Program-made: the position numbers and the translations under genes | Shown: one piece after another, positions 1 to 6,415 of the stretch | Position numbering within the stretch: the first letter of the stretch is position 1 | Layout: each line of letters begins with the position of its first letter | NCBI GenBank assembly: GCA_017646785.1 | Contig: JAGCLX010000064.1 | Location: 1 to 7,130, forward strand | DNA length: 7,130 nt | From: Alistipes sp. | GTDB taxonomy: Bacteria > Bacteroidota > Bacteroidia > Bacteroidales > Rikenellaceae | Direction: 5' to 3' | The notes under the pieces: generated by a model | What the model was told of the DNA's origin: nothing | What the model saw: only the letters and a program-made list of their open reading frames with translations | Databases searched by the model: none

Positions 1-672
1 CTGGCGCTGGGGAGGGATGCGGTTGAAGCAACCACCACATGCGTCACGAGTAATGGTAACCACAGCGAGGCCGTTGTGGAAGTTGTTACGGATGCGGTTG
101 TAAGCCGAGAGCAAACGCTCGTCGATAGGCTCCTTAGCCTTCTCTGCCTTAGCCACGAGGTCAGCAACCTGCTGTGCTGTCTCCGCCTCGATAGAGTCCA
201 ACTCCTCCTTCTTAGCTTTGTAGTCAATGCTACGCTCCTCGAGGGCTGCATTTGTCTGCTCGATGATAGCCTTCTTTGCCTTCATACCTGCAGCATACTC
301 CTTAAGGCGCTTCTCTGCAAGCTCAATCTCAAGCTCCTGATACTCGATCTCCTTAGTAATAGCATCGAACTCGCGGTTATTACGCACATTGTTCTGCTGC
401 TCCTTGTAGTTCGCGATCATGATTTTGGCCTGATCAACCTCGCGCTTACGCTGACGTGAGAGAGAGTTAAGCTCCTCGATCTCGGCGTTCACGTTCTCAA
501 TTCGAGTGTTAAGACCTGCAAGCTCATCCTCGAGATCCTGAACCTCAAGAGGGAGCTCACCCTTTACCTTGTTAATCTCGTCAATCTGAGAGTCAATCTT
601 CTGCAACTCATAGAGTGCCATAATTTTCTCCTGCATCGAGTAGTCAACATCGTTTGTCTTCTTATGTGCCAT
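1..672 (-). CDS. C4-type zinc-ribbon coiled-coil protein (COG1579/DUF164 type), 3' end cut by window edge
   Basis: The reading frame is open from an ATG at 672-670 to the left edge, giving 224 residues and no stop. Residues about 20-175 are a long charged, heptad-like coiled coil. They include the NNREFDAITKEIEYQE stretch (about 99-114), which is typical of this family. Near the end a CGGC knuckle (C212, C215) forms the first half of the C-terminal zinc ribbon; the second cysteine pair would lie outside the window. Family members are usually about 240-260 residues, so only a short piece should be missing. The best studied relative is Helicobacter HP0958, which binds RNA and flagellar partners, but the role in non-flagellated Bacteroidota is unknown to me. 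It lies 32 bases downstream of the Nif3-like gene, a pairing seen in many bacteria. No Shine-Dalgarno is visible; the leader is AT-rich. Family call is firm, function is open. Confidence 0.93.
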   Translation of the reverse strand, partial: MAHKKTNDVDYSMQEKIMALYELQKIDSQIDEINKVKGELPLEVQDLEDELAGLNTRIENVNAEIEELNSLSRQRKREVDQAKIMIANYKEQQNNVRNNREFDAITKEIEYQELEIELAEKRLKEYAAGMKAKKAIIEQTNAALEERSIDYKAKKEELDSIEAETAQQVADLVAKAEKAKEPIDERLLSAYNRIRNNFHNGLAVVTITRDACGGCFNRIPPQRQ

Positions 673-704
673 ATAATAGTAATTTAGTTATTTTCGGTAT
701 ATCC

Positions 705-1496
705 TTAGACTAAATAATGTACAGGGTTGCACGAGCATGCGCTCTTGCGAACGGCAAAGTTACACATTTTTTTTGATAATACATCATATATGATGCGAAT
801 TGCGCAAAATTCACTCTCAAAATGGCCAATATCCATCAAAACCATGCGATTCTCACCCAACATAAAGTCGTTATATCGCAAATCGGCAGTGATGTATATA
901 TCGGCTTCTGCAGCCATGGCGGCATCAATAAGCGAGCGGCCAGAGCCTGTACATATCGCCACGCGACGCACCATCATATCCTCCGATGGGATGTCGCTAT
1001 AGCGAACAGCGCCGACATCAAAAATTGCCTTCACCCTATTCATAAACGCCATGACACCCTCGGCGCGAGCAAGTGTGCCCACAACGCCAAAACCGGCATC
1101 TGCATTATCTCTACGTGGCTCGAGGACAGTCATACTATCCAATCCTATCATCGCACCCAGCTGCCAGCTCATGCCATTAGGCGCACTATCGAGATTGGTG
1201 TGTGCAGCATAGAGAGCTATACCCTTGCGAATGGCGCGCTCCACACATCGCTCCACGTAGGTCGCAGAGTTAAAGCGCTTGAGTGGCGAGAAGATTATCG
1301 GGTGGTGTGTGATGATAAGGTCGCACCCATCGCGCTCGGCCTCATCAAGCACCTCTTCGGTTACGTCGACAGCCAACAACACGCCATGCACCTCGTCATC
1401 CAGACGTCCGACAACAAGTCCAGAGTTATCGTAGTTCTCCTGCAAAGAGAGTGGCGCAAACTCCTCTATTACAGATACTATATCTCGTATTTTCAT
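705..1496 (-). CDS. Nif3/YbgI-like dinuclear metal centre protein
   Basis: This 263-residue protein covers the whole Nif3 family fold. The expected metal ligands are present: H64 and H65 in THHPIIF, D103 in HTNLD, and H225 and E229 in GHFESE. These correspond to the two-metal site of E. coli YbgI. The C-terminal NFAV...NPVHYL stretch is the usual end of the family. At 263 residues it is the short form, without the PII-like insertion that lengthens many Gram-positive and some Bacteroidota members to about 365. The protein is likely cytoplasmic and forms a hexameric ring. Its reaction is not settled; GTP cyclohydrolase-like and metal-chaperone roles have been suggested for the family. The start at 1496 is the first ATG and lies 12 bases after the stop of the MerR-type gene, which suggests co-transcription. 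A run of eight A residues crosses codons near residues 241-244. Confidence 0.95.
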   Translation of the reverse strand: MKIRDIVSVIEEFAPLSLQENYDNSGLVVGRLDDEVHGVLLAVDVTEEVLDEAERDGCDLIITHHPIIFSPLKRFNSATYVERCVERAIRKGIALYAAHTNLDSAPNGMSWQLGAMIGLDSMTVLEPRRDNADAGFGVVGTLARAEGVMAFMNRVKAIFDVGAVRYSDIPSEDMMVRRVAICTGSGRSLIDAAMAAEADIYITADLRYNDFMLGENRMVLMDIGHFESEFCAIRIIYDVLSKKMCNFAVRKSACSCNPVHYLV

Positions 1497-1508
1497 CCTT
1501 AGCCCACA

Positions 1509-2144
1509 CTAAAAGAGTGACTGCTCATAGAAGGGGAACAACTCCTTAACCTCCTCATTCTTCTTGCTACGGCCTCTACGACGTGTAACACCTGCTTGCT
1601 CGGTAGCCACGGCTGTGTACTCCTCAGCCTCCACGTTCTTGCGAGGACGACCACGACGGCGTGGTGCTGTCTCCACCTCTGGCTCAGCAACGCTCTCCGC
1701 TGCAGACTCCTCAGCAGGCTCAGCATTTGTCACCACAGCAACAACCTCGGCCTTAGCCTCCGCCTCCACATCCGAAATAAGCTCCGCCACAGCCTCAATA
1801 GGCGCCTCATACTCCACGGGACTATCATCACCCAACGACTCACGCACCTCGAGTAGCATAGCGCGTATGTTCTGCAGACGCTCCAAGATAGAGACGTCAC
1901 GCTTAACGCTCTTACCACGGCGCTTCATTGCGCTATTAGCACCCTCAAGCGTCATACCCTTCTCCTTGACAAGGTGGTAAATAAGCTTGAAGTTCTCGAT
2001 GTCTGAAGGTGTAAACATGCGGTTACCCTTCTTGTTCTTATGAGGCTTAATGCAGTCGAACTTCGACTCCCAGTAGCGAATGAGTGATGCATTGACATCA
2101 AACATCTCGGTGACCTCACCCATAGAATATAACAACTTTGCCAT
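1509..2144 (-). CDS. MerR-family transcriptional regulator with acidic tail and two AT-hook-like motifs
   Basis: Residues about 3-75 form a MerR-type winged helix: the helix-turn-helix is at roughly 5-25, followed by IRYWE, the wing (NKKGNRMFTPSDI) and a second helical pair. A basic stretch (KRRGKSVKR, 74-82) and a helix to about 104 may dimerise. No effector-binding domain follows. Residues about 105-160 are low-complexity and rich in Glu and Ala. Then come RRRGRPRKN (162-170), a near-ideal AT-hook with a GRP core, and RRRGRSKKN (188-196), a weaker copy. The protein ends in LFPFYEQSLF. Family members with a known inducer usually have Cys or aromatic pockets in a C-terminal domain; none is seen, so this is likely an effector-independent DNA-binding or architectural protein. 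It sits 12 bases from genes on both sides, inside the operon. Its target sites are unknown. Confidence 0.9.
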   Translation of the reverse strand: MAKLLYSMGEVTEMFDVNASLIRYWESKFDCIKPHKNKKGNRMFTPSDIENFKLIYHLVKEKGMTLEGANSAMKRRGKSVKRDVSILERLQNIRAMLLEVRESLGDDSPVEYEAPIEAVAELISDVEAEAKAEVVAVVTNAEPAEESAAESVAEPEVETAPRRRGRPRKNVEAEEYTAVATEQAGVTRRRGRSKKNEEVKELFPFYEQSLF

Positions 2145-2156
2145 ATCTCTTAATTA

Positions 2157-3518
2157 TTATAATTTCACTATTCTCAAATCCTTGGGATACATATTGTTGC
2201 ATCGCGCACCTATGCGCTTCACAAAGCCTATTGGCGTACCCTTATACCCCACTACGTTTATACCATCCTCAAACTGCGCCGCAGCGATATCACCTCTGCG
2301 AAGATACTCCACGGCATCCTCCAGCGATACATCCACAACGGGAACAGCATCCCTATTCAAACCCACATACAGGGCCAATGCGTGCTCTGGCTTTAGCTTC
2401 TGCTTGAAGATACGTCCCATGGCAACACCCGAGTAGACAACCGATAGGTTCTCCGACAGCGTAACCACAGCCTCGGCAACAGCGCTATTATAGGCGTATA
2501 TATCCTCGCCCACCATCATAAACTGATGCTCCGAAGCGTCATCTACCCAGCGTGACAGCTCCTTGACATCGGCCTTTGCACACTGACCAAAGAGCTTACG
2601 ACGCGCCTTAGGCATACTACGCTTAACCACTCCATCACACTTGCGGGATATGGCTGCGAAGAAGCCCTCACCGCGCGCTTTGTGCGGATAGAAATGGAAG
2701 CATTGGAACACACCAACCTCGCTGCGCACAATACCCCAGTCACTCTCCGTAGTTATGTTATCTACAGCCTCGAGCTCGTCGCCATACTCCTGCATCAGCC
2801 ACTCGACAACACCCTCATCCTCAGTGGGGTTAAAGGTGCAAGTGCTATAGATGAGCGTGCCTCCTGGGCGCAATACACGCCACGCCTCGGCAAGTATCTC
2901 ACGCTGACGCTCGGCACACACCTCAGGTGATGATGGCGTCCACTCCGAGCGAGCCTCCTCCATCTTGCGGAACATACCCTCGCCCGAACATGGGGCATCA
3001 ACAGCCACCACATCAAACCAGTGTGTGAAGGCTCCGATATGACTTGGCTCGTTGCACGTAACAACAACATTGCCCATTCCCCAGCGCTGCACATTATCTG
3101 CGAGTGCCAAAGCACGACCATGATTGATGTCGTTTGCCACGACCAATCCCTTGCGACCTACAAGCGTAGAGTATATAGTGGTCTTACCACCTGGAGCAGC
3201 GCACATATCAAGGACCTTAGCACCCTCCATGTCGTGATTTGACAGCAAGTGGGCTACAAACTGCGACGAGGCCTCCTGAACATAGTATGCTCCACCATGC
3301 AGGTGGGGATCGAGAGTAAACTGCGGACGCTCAGCAAGATACCTACCCCACTCACACCACCCTACAGGCTCGCCATCATAGCACGCCGTAGGCTTTGCTG
3401 GGTTTAGGCGCAACGACACTGCGGGCTCTGTGTCGAGAGCCGCAAAGAGGTTGTCGGCATCCCCACCCAACGTGTCGCGCATAATCTCGACGAAGCGCTC
3501 TGGTAACGAAGTAGCCAT
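2157..3518 (-). CDS. rsmF: RsmF-like 16S rRNA cytosine-C5 methyltransferase (NOL1/NOP2/Sun family)
   Basis: This 453-residue enzyme transfers a methyl group from S-adenosylmethionine to carbon 5 of a cytosine in RNA; E. coli RsmF acts on C1407 of 16S rRNA. The N-terminal module (about 1-95) includes LRLNP (36-40). The SAM site is DMCAAPGGKT at 104-113, with an acidic D130 at the end of the next strand. The two catalytic cysteines are both present: C177 in DAPCSGEGMF (enzyme release) and C227 in YSTCTFNPTEDE (covalent nucleophile). The C-terminal part (about 300-453) matches the RsmF PUA-like RNA-binding region and ends with GFVKRIGARCNNMYPKDLRI. The length agrees with the RsmF group. The start is three bases after the kinase stop, so translation is probably coupled. 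The exact target cytosine in this organism is inferred, not shown. Confidence 0.93.
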   Translation of the reverse strand: MATSLPERFVEIMRDTLGGDADNLFAALDTEPAVSLRLNPAKPTACYDGEPVGWCEWGRYLAERPQFTLDPHLHGGAYYVQEASSQFVAHLLSNHDMEGAKVLDMCAAPGGKTTIYSTLVGRKGLVVANDINHGRALALADNVQRWGMGNVVVTCNEPSHIGAFTHWFDVVAVDAPCSGEGMFRKMEEARSEWTPSSPEVCAERQREILAEAWRVLRPGGTLIYSTCTFNPTEDEGVVEWLMQEYGDELEAVDNITTESDWGIVRSEVGVFQCFHFYPHKARGEGFFAAISRKCDGVVKRSMPKARRKLFGQCAKADVKELSRWVDDASEHQFMMVGEDIYAYNSAVAEAVVTLSENLSVVYSGVAMGRIFKQKLKPEHALALYVGLNRDAVPVVDVSLEDAVEYLRRGDIAAAQFEDGINVVGYKGTPIGFVKRIGARCNNMYPKDLRIVKL

Positions 3519-3521
3519 ACT

Positions 3522-4142
3522 CTATAGTTGACGTTTGCCGGTACACATCTCCTCCACAGAGGCGCAAATACGGTCGATGATAGAGGGATCAGCGACAAAG
3601 TCATCGACATCCTTATCAATAACCAACACACGACCCTCATAAATATTCTCAATCCAGTGGTTGTACTTCTCGTTCAAGCGATTGAGGTACTCCTCGTCGA
3701 TGTTCTGCTCGTAGTCACGACCACGCATCTTAATCTGCGAGATGAGCGTAGGTACGCTCGCCTTGAGGTAGATTAGCACGTCGGGCTTAGGCAGAAGCGC
3801 CTGCTCGATGTTAAACATCTTCATGTAGGTATCAAAATCGCGACTCGCCATCAGACCCATAGAGTGGAGGTTGTCGGCAAAGATGTGCGCATCCTCATAG
3901 ATGGTGCGATCCTGAACTACGTTATCCGACTCATCTGCAAGCATTGTCAGCGTCTGCTGAATACGGCTGCCGAGGAACCACAACTGAAGATGGAACGACC
4001 AGCGACCCATATCCTCATAGAAGTCGCTAATATATGGGTTTGCCAAATCCTCATAGTAGGCCTTAGCGCCATAACGCTTTGTCAGTATCTCGGTGAGCGT
4101 TGTCTTTCCGCTACCGATATTTCCTGCAATAGCTATATACAT
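3522..4142 (-). CDS. Deoxynucleoside kinase (dCK/dGK/dAK family)
   Basis: A 206-residue cytoplasmic kinase that should phosphorylate deoxynucleosides at the 5' position in the salvage pathway for DNA precursors. The P-loop is GNIGSGKT at 7-14. E31 is the likely catalytic base region, and the aromatic WSFHLQLWFL stretch (48-57) contributes to the nucleoside pocket. The DRT motif is at 78-80, followed by IYEDAHIF. The arginine-rich lid is at RGRDYEQNI (140-148). The DRT/IYED version resembles bacterial deoxyadenosine/deoxyguanosine kinases more than mitochondrial or insect TK2-type enzymes, so a purine preference is my inference. Length is normal for the bacterial group. The start at 4142 places the P-loop at the expected position. 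It lies 40 bases after trkA and three bases before the methyltransferase gene. Confidence 0.93.
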   Translation of the reverse strand: MYIAIAGNIGSGKTTLTEILTKRYGAKAYYEDLANPYISDFYEDMGRWSFHLQLWFLGSRIQQTLTMLADESDNVVQDRTIYEDAHIFADNLHSMGLMASRDFDTYMKMFNIEQALLPKPDVLIYLKASVPTLISQIKMRGRDYEQNIDEEYLNRLNEKYNHWIENIYEGRVLVIDKDVDDFVADPSIIDRICASVEEMCTGKRQL

Positions 4143-4182
4143 AGTGGTTAGTGTTTTATATTGTTTCTATCATATCATTACT

Positions 4183-5520
4183 TTAGTTAAAGAACTCCGC
4201 GACACTCATAATCGAGTCGGGCATAGCAAATACAACAACTCGGTCGTAGGCATTGATGCGCGTAGAGCCAACAGCGATAAAGACTCTATCACCACGCACA
4301 ACACCACCAATCATGGTATCATCGGGCAATCCGAGCTCCTCAATCGCATGCTTCGTAGCTGGAGAGTTAGGTTTTACAATAAACTCCAGCACCTCCGCCT
4401 GGCTACCTGTAAGACACTTGATTGCCTGCACATCGGTAGTCATGGTGAAGCGGAAGATATTGGATGCTGTAACAAGTTTTTTATTGATGATAGTATCAAC
4501 ACCTATACTCTCTGCAAGCGATATATAATTGATGTTCTCCACCTCGGCGATCACCTTCTTAACTCCCATGCGCTTAGCAAGCATCGCAGCGAGGATATTG
4601 GTCTCACTACGACCCGTAACCGCCACAAAGGCATCCATACCCGAGAGATCCTCCTCAATCATAGCCTCTGTATCTCGACCATCCTCATTGATGATAAGCG
4701 TCTTATCGAGCATCTCCGCCAGACGATACGCCTTATCAGAGTTGTAGTCTACGAGCTTGATATTCACCTTATTCTGCAACTCGTTGGCGATACGTACACC
4801 GATGCGTGAGCCACCCAAAATCATCATATTGCGGATATCTACCTGACTATTACCCGACAACTCTACAACGCTCTGTGTCGAATTGTGGCGCGCTATGATG
4901 TAGACCATATCCTCCTCCTCATACCTATCCTCGGGACCAGGAATAAAGGTGCGCGAGCCACGCACAACAGCCACGGTGCGATACTCCACATCCTCATCCA
5001 TATCCTCGTCGACAATCTTGCGACCCAGAAGAGATGACGTAAGCTCGAGCTTGAAGGCTATCAGGGTGAGTTTGCCAGCAGCAAAGTCAACATACTCAGT
5101 AGTAGAGGTGTGTCCCAAGAGGTTGATAACCTCACGTGCAGCGATTTGCTCTGGATAGAAGAGGTAGTCGATACCCATATCAATGAATATCTCCTTACTA
5201 TTAGGCTCAAGATACTCGTTGCTATCCACGCGAGCAATAGCCTTACGCGCGCCAAGCTGTTTAGCCATAACCGCAGAGAGGATGTTATCATTCTCGACAG
5301 AGCGCACAGCAATAAAGAGGTCACACTTACGCACTCCCGCCTTACGTAGCACCGAGAACTGCGTTGTGTCACCCTCCGTAGTCTCCACATCTACAAGACT
5401 GCCCACCTCGGCCAACGCTTTGGGGTCCACGTCCGCCACAGTGATGTCGTGACCATTACCACTAAGCATTTTTGCGAGGTGAGTACCCATGTCACCAGCA
5501 CCAGCAATTACTATCTTCAT
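4183..5520 (-). CDS. trkA: TrkA-type potassium uptake regulatory subunit with two RCK modules
   Basis: A 445-residue peripheral cytoplasmic protein that gates a Trk/Ktr potassium channel subunit by binding nucleotides. It has the classic duplicated layout: RCK_N 1-120, RCK_C about 140-225, RCK_N about 228-350 and RCK_C about 365-445. The first Rossmann loop is GAGDMG (7-12), with an acidic D30 at the end of the second strand, as expected for NAD(H) binding. The second loop is GGSRIG (236-241), which departs from the GxGxxG pattern at its third position, with D258 as the ribose-binding acid. The length is near the E. coli value (458). It is the first gene of the six-gene operon, behind a perfect promoter. 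The membrane partner TrkH, often adjacent, is not found here; the next gene downstream is the deoxynucleoside kinase. Confidence 0.95.
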   Translation of the reverse strand: MKIVIAGAGDMGTHLAKMLSGNGHDITVADVDPKALAEVGSLVDVETTEGDTTQFSVLRKAGVRKCDLFIAVRSVENDNILSAVMAKQLGARKAIARVDSNEYLEPNSKEIFIDMGIDYLFYPEQIAAREVINLLGHTSTTEYVDFAAGKLTLIAFKLELTSSLLGRKIVDEDMDEDVEYRTVAVVRGSRTFIPGPEDRYEEEDMVYIIARHNSTQSVVELSGNSQVDIRNMMILGGSRIGVRIANELQNKVNIKLVDYNSDKAYRLAEMLDKTLIINEDGRDTEAMIEEDLSGMDAFVAVTGRSETNILAAMLAKRMGVKKVIAEVENINYISLAESIGVDTIINKKLVTASNIFRFTMTTDVQAIKCLTGSQAEVLEFIVKPNSPATKHAIEELGLPDDTMIGGVVRGDRVFIAVGSTRINAYDRVVVFAMPDSIMSVAEFFN

Positions 5521-5582
5521 ACACTAATCAAGTGAATATAAACCAATTATATACAGCCGTCATCTAACGACGAACTATAACA

Positions 5583-5614
5583 TTTGCAAAATCAACTGCA
5601 AATATATAAATTTG
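5583..5614 (+). promoter_or_regulatory. Bacteroidota-type promoter for the two small membrane-protein genes
   Basis: The -33 element TTTG (5583-5586) is separated by 20 bases from the -7 element TAAATTTG (5607-5614), a full match to the phylum consensus. Transcription should begin near 5621, about 40 bases before the ATG at 5662. This start point excludes the upstream ATG at 5584 as a usable start for the first small gene. Confidence 0.75.
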
Positions 5615-5629
5615 TAGCCGAAAAACAAA
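5599..5629 (-). promoter_or_regulatory. Bacteroidota-type promoter for trkA and the operon behind it
   Basis: Read on the minus strand, the -33 element TTTG (5629-5626) is followed by 19 bases and then the -7 element TATATTTG (5606-5599). This is a full match to the TTTG/TAnnTTTG consensus of the primary sigma factor of this phylum. Transcription should begin near 5592, giving a leader of about 70 bases before the trkA ATG at 5520. It is nested with the opposite-facing promoter at 5583-5614. Confidence 0.75.
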
Positions 5630-5661
5630 TAGTTAAAACAAAGTTTTATATAACAAGAGCT

Positions 5662-5943
5662 ATGTCACCGATTTTGACCACTATAATTGCTGCCATATTG
5701 GTAGTTGGTTTCTTCGCTTTGGCCATGTCATTAACCTACATTTTCAAGGGCCACCACATACAGTCAGAGATATCGACAAACCCCAATATGCAGAAGATGG
5801 GTATCAAGTGCGCAGTGCAGGAGACTCGCGAGGATATGGGACTCACCGACTGCGAAACCGACAATATCTGCTCAGGTAACTGCGCAGGTTGCGACATCGA
5901 CCACACTGAGAACACTAAAAAGGAGAATAAAGATGCAGAATAA
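5662..5943 (+). CDS. Small single-pass membrane protein with cysteine-rich cytoplasmic tail
   Basis: I do not recognise this gene with certainty. From the ATG at 5662 it encodes 93 residues. A hydrophobic helix spans about 4-27 and is followed by K29 and histidines, so the tail should be cytoplasmic. The tail has a core NPNMQKMGIKCA (40-51) and then five cysteines in all: C50, C64, C70, C74 and C77. The last three are spaced C-x3-C-x2-C, and a charged end follows. The frame is open back to 5584, but those 26 extra residues would begin upstream of the predicted transcription start. The layout of one helix followed by conserved cysteines recalls the NqrM (DUF539) assembly factor of the sodium-pumping NQR complex. 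That resemblance is by eye only. The last 11 bases overlap the next gene, so the two are very likely translated together. Confidence 0.75.
   Translation: MSPILTTIIAAILVVGFFALAMSLTYIFKGHHIQSEISTNPNMQKMGIKCAVQETREDMGLTDCETDNICSGNCAGCDIDHTENTKKENKDAE
5921..5925 (+). promoter_or_regulatory. Ribosome binding site (AGGAG) inside the preceding gene
   Basis: AGGAG lies seven bases before the ATG at 5933 and is within the last codons of the upstream gene. A clear Shine-Dalgarno is uncommon in this phylum and in this window. It supports 5933 as the start of the zinc-finger membrane protein and its translation from the same message. Confidence 0.6.
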
Positions 5944-6358
5944 CGAGAATAACACATGGCTATGCCGCAACTGCAATACACTCATAAGCAATGAGATAGA
6001 TACATGTCCATCATGTAATGCTTTACGTCCAGAGGTGGAGGCTGAAACTACCCCCGCACCCGAGGGTATAGCAAGCGAAATCGTAATGGAACGCTACAGC
6101 AACACCACACCCCAGGAGGCTAAATACACCTTCATGGAGTCGGTGCTCACAACCTCGGCAGACATAATGCTTGCACTTGGTCTTTTTCTCACGTTGGGAG
6201 CCTTTATCGCCCCAGCAGTCATCGAGCATGACCTACCTCGATATACAGCTATGATGATATCTATAGCTACGGCCGTTGTTATCTTCGCCACGACGATGAT
6301 ATCGTGGGCACTACTGCGTGTTATAGCTGATATATCACGCCGAAGTAGAGATAACTAA
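5933..6358 (+). CDS. Membrane protein with N-terminal zinc finger and two transmembrane helices
   Basis: I do not recognise this 141-residue protein beyond its architecture. The N-terminus holds a four-cysteine zinc finger: W9, C11, C14, C25 and C28, with spacing C-x2-C-x10-C-x2-C. The preceding tryptophan and this spacing are those of RanBP2-type fingers, but the asparagine expected after the second cysteine pair position (residue 18) is an isoleucine. A Glu/Pro/Thr-rich linker (about 33-65) leads to two hydrophobic helices at about 74-96 and 105-130, joined by a short loop. The basic end ISRRSRDN suggests that both termini are cytoplasmic. It overlaps the upstream gene by 11 bases, has its own AGGAG site, and ends eight bases before a terminator stem, so it closes this operon. 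A sensor, adaptor or assembly role at the membrane is possible but unproven. Confidence 0.85.
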   Translation: MQNNENNTWLCRNCNTLISNEIDTCPSCNALRPEVEAETTPAPEGIASEIVMERYSNTTPQEAKYTFMESVLTTSADIMLALGLFLTLGAFIAPAVIEHDLPRYTAMMISIATAVVIFATTMISWALLRVIADISRRSRDN

Positions 6359-6359
6359 T

Positions 6360-6394
6360 AAAAAAGATAAGAGCCACCTCGCGGTGGCTCTTAT
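6360..6394 (-). terminator. Intrinsic terminator between converging transcripts, strongest for hsp20
   Basis: A perfect 12-base-pair stem (6367-6378 with 6383-6394) encloses the four-base loop TCGC. On the minus strand the stem is followed by one C and six T (6365-6360), a textbook terminator 21 bases after the hsp20 stop. On the plus strand the stem starts eight bases after the stop of the zinc-finger membrane protein. There the trailing sequence is only TA-rich (TTATTATATATA), so it should act in that direction too, but less strongly. Confidence 0.88.
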
Positions 6395-6415
6395 TATATA
6401 TAGTAAGATGGGTAG

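Noticed and set aside
76..459. Plus-strand open frame of 127 codons rich in leucine
   Set aside because: It is antisense to the zinc-ribbon coiled-coil gene; the Leu-rich product mirrors the Glu/Lys codons of that coiled coil.
755..762. Minus-strand TAACTTTG, a perfect -7 box, as a promoter for the zinc-ribbon gene
   Set aside because: No TTTG or similar element exists at the -33 distance, and the box is inside the Nif3 coding sequence; likely chance.
822..1502. Plus-strand open frame of 226 codons
   Set aside because: It lies fully opposite the Nif3-like gene, which has all family motifs. The antisense product shows no recognisable domain and no promoter or ribosome site precedes it.
4181..4192. 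CTTTAGTTAAAG inverted repeat at the end of trkA as a terminator
   Set aside because: The stem is only five AT-rich pairs with a two-base loop, overlaps the trkA stop codon and has no T-run; too weak to end transcription.
4093..4809. Plus-strand open frame of 238 codons
   Set aside because: It is antisense to trkA and the start of the kinase gene, both of which are certain. The product looks random.
5584..5661. Upstream ATG giving the first small membrane protein 26 extra residues
   Set aside because: The ATG overlaps the -33 box and precedes the predicted transcription start near 5621. The extra residues look non-coding, and the hydrophobic helix begins directly after the ATG at 5662.
5869..5892. 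Radical SAM enzyme assignment from the C-x3-C-x2-C motif
   Set aside because: The protein is far too short and lacks every other element of the radical SAM fold.
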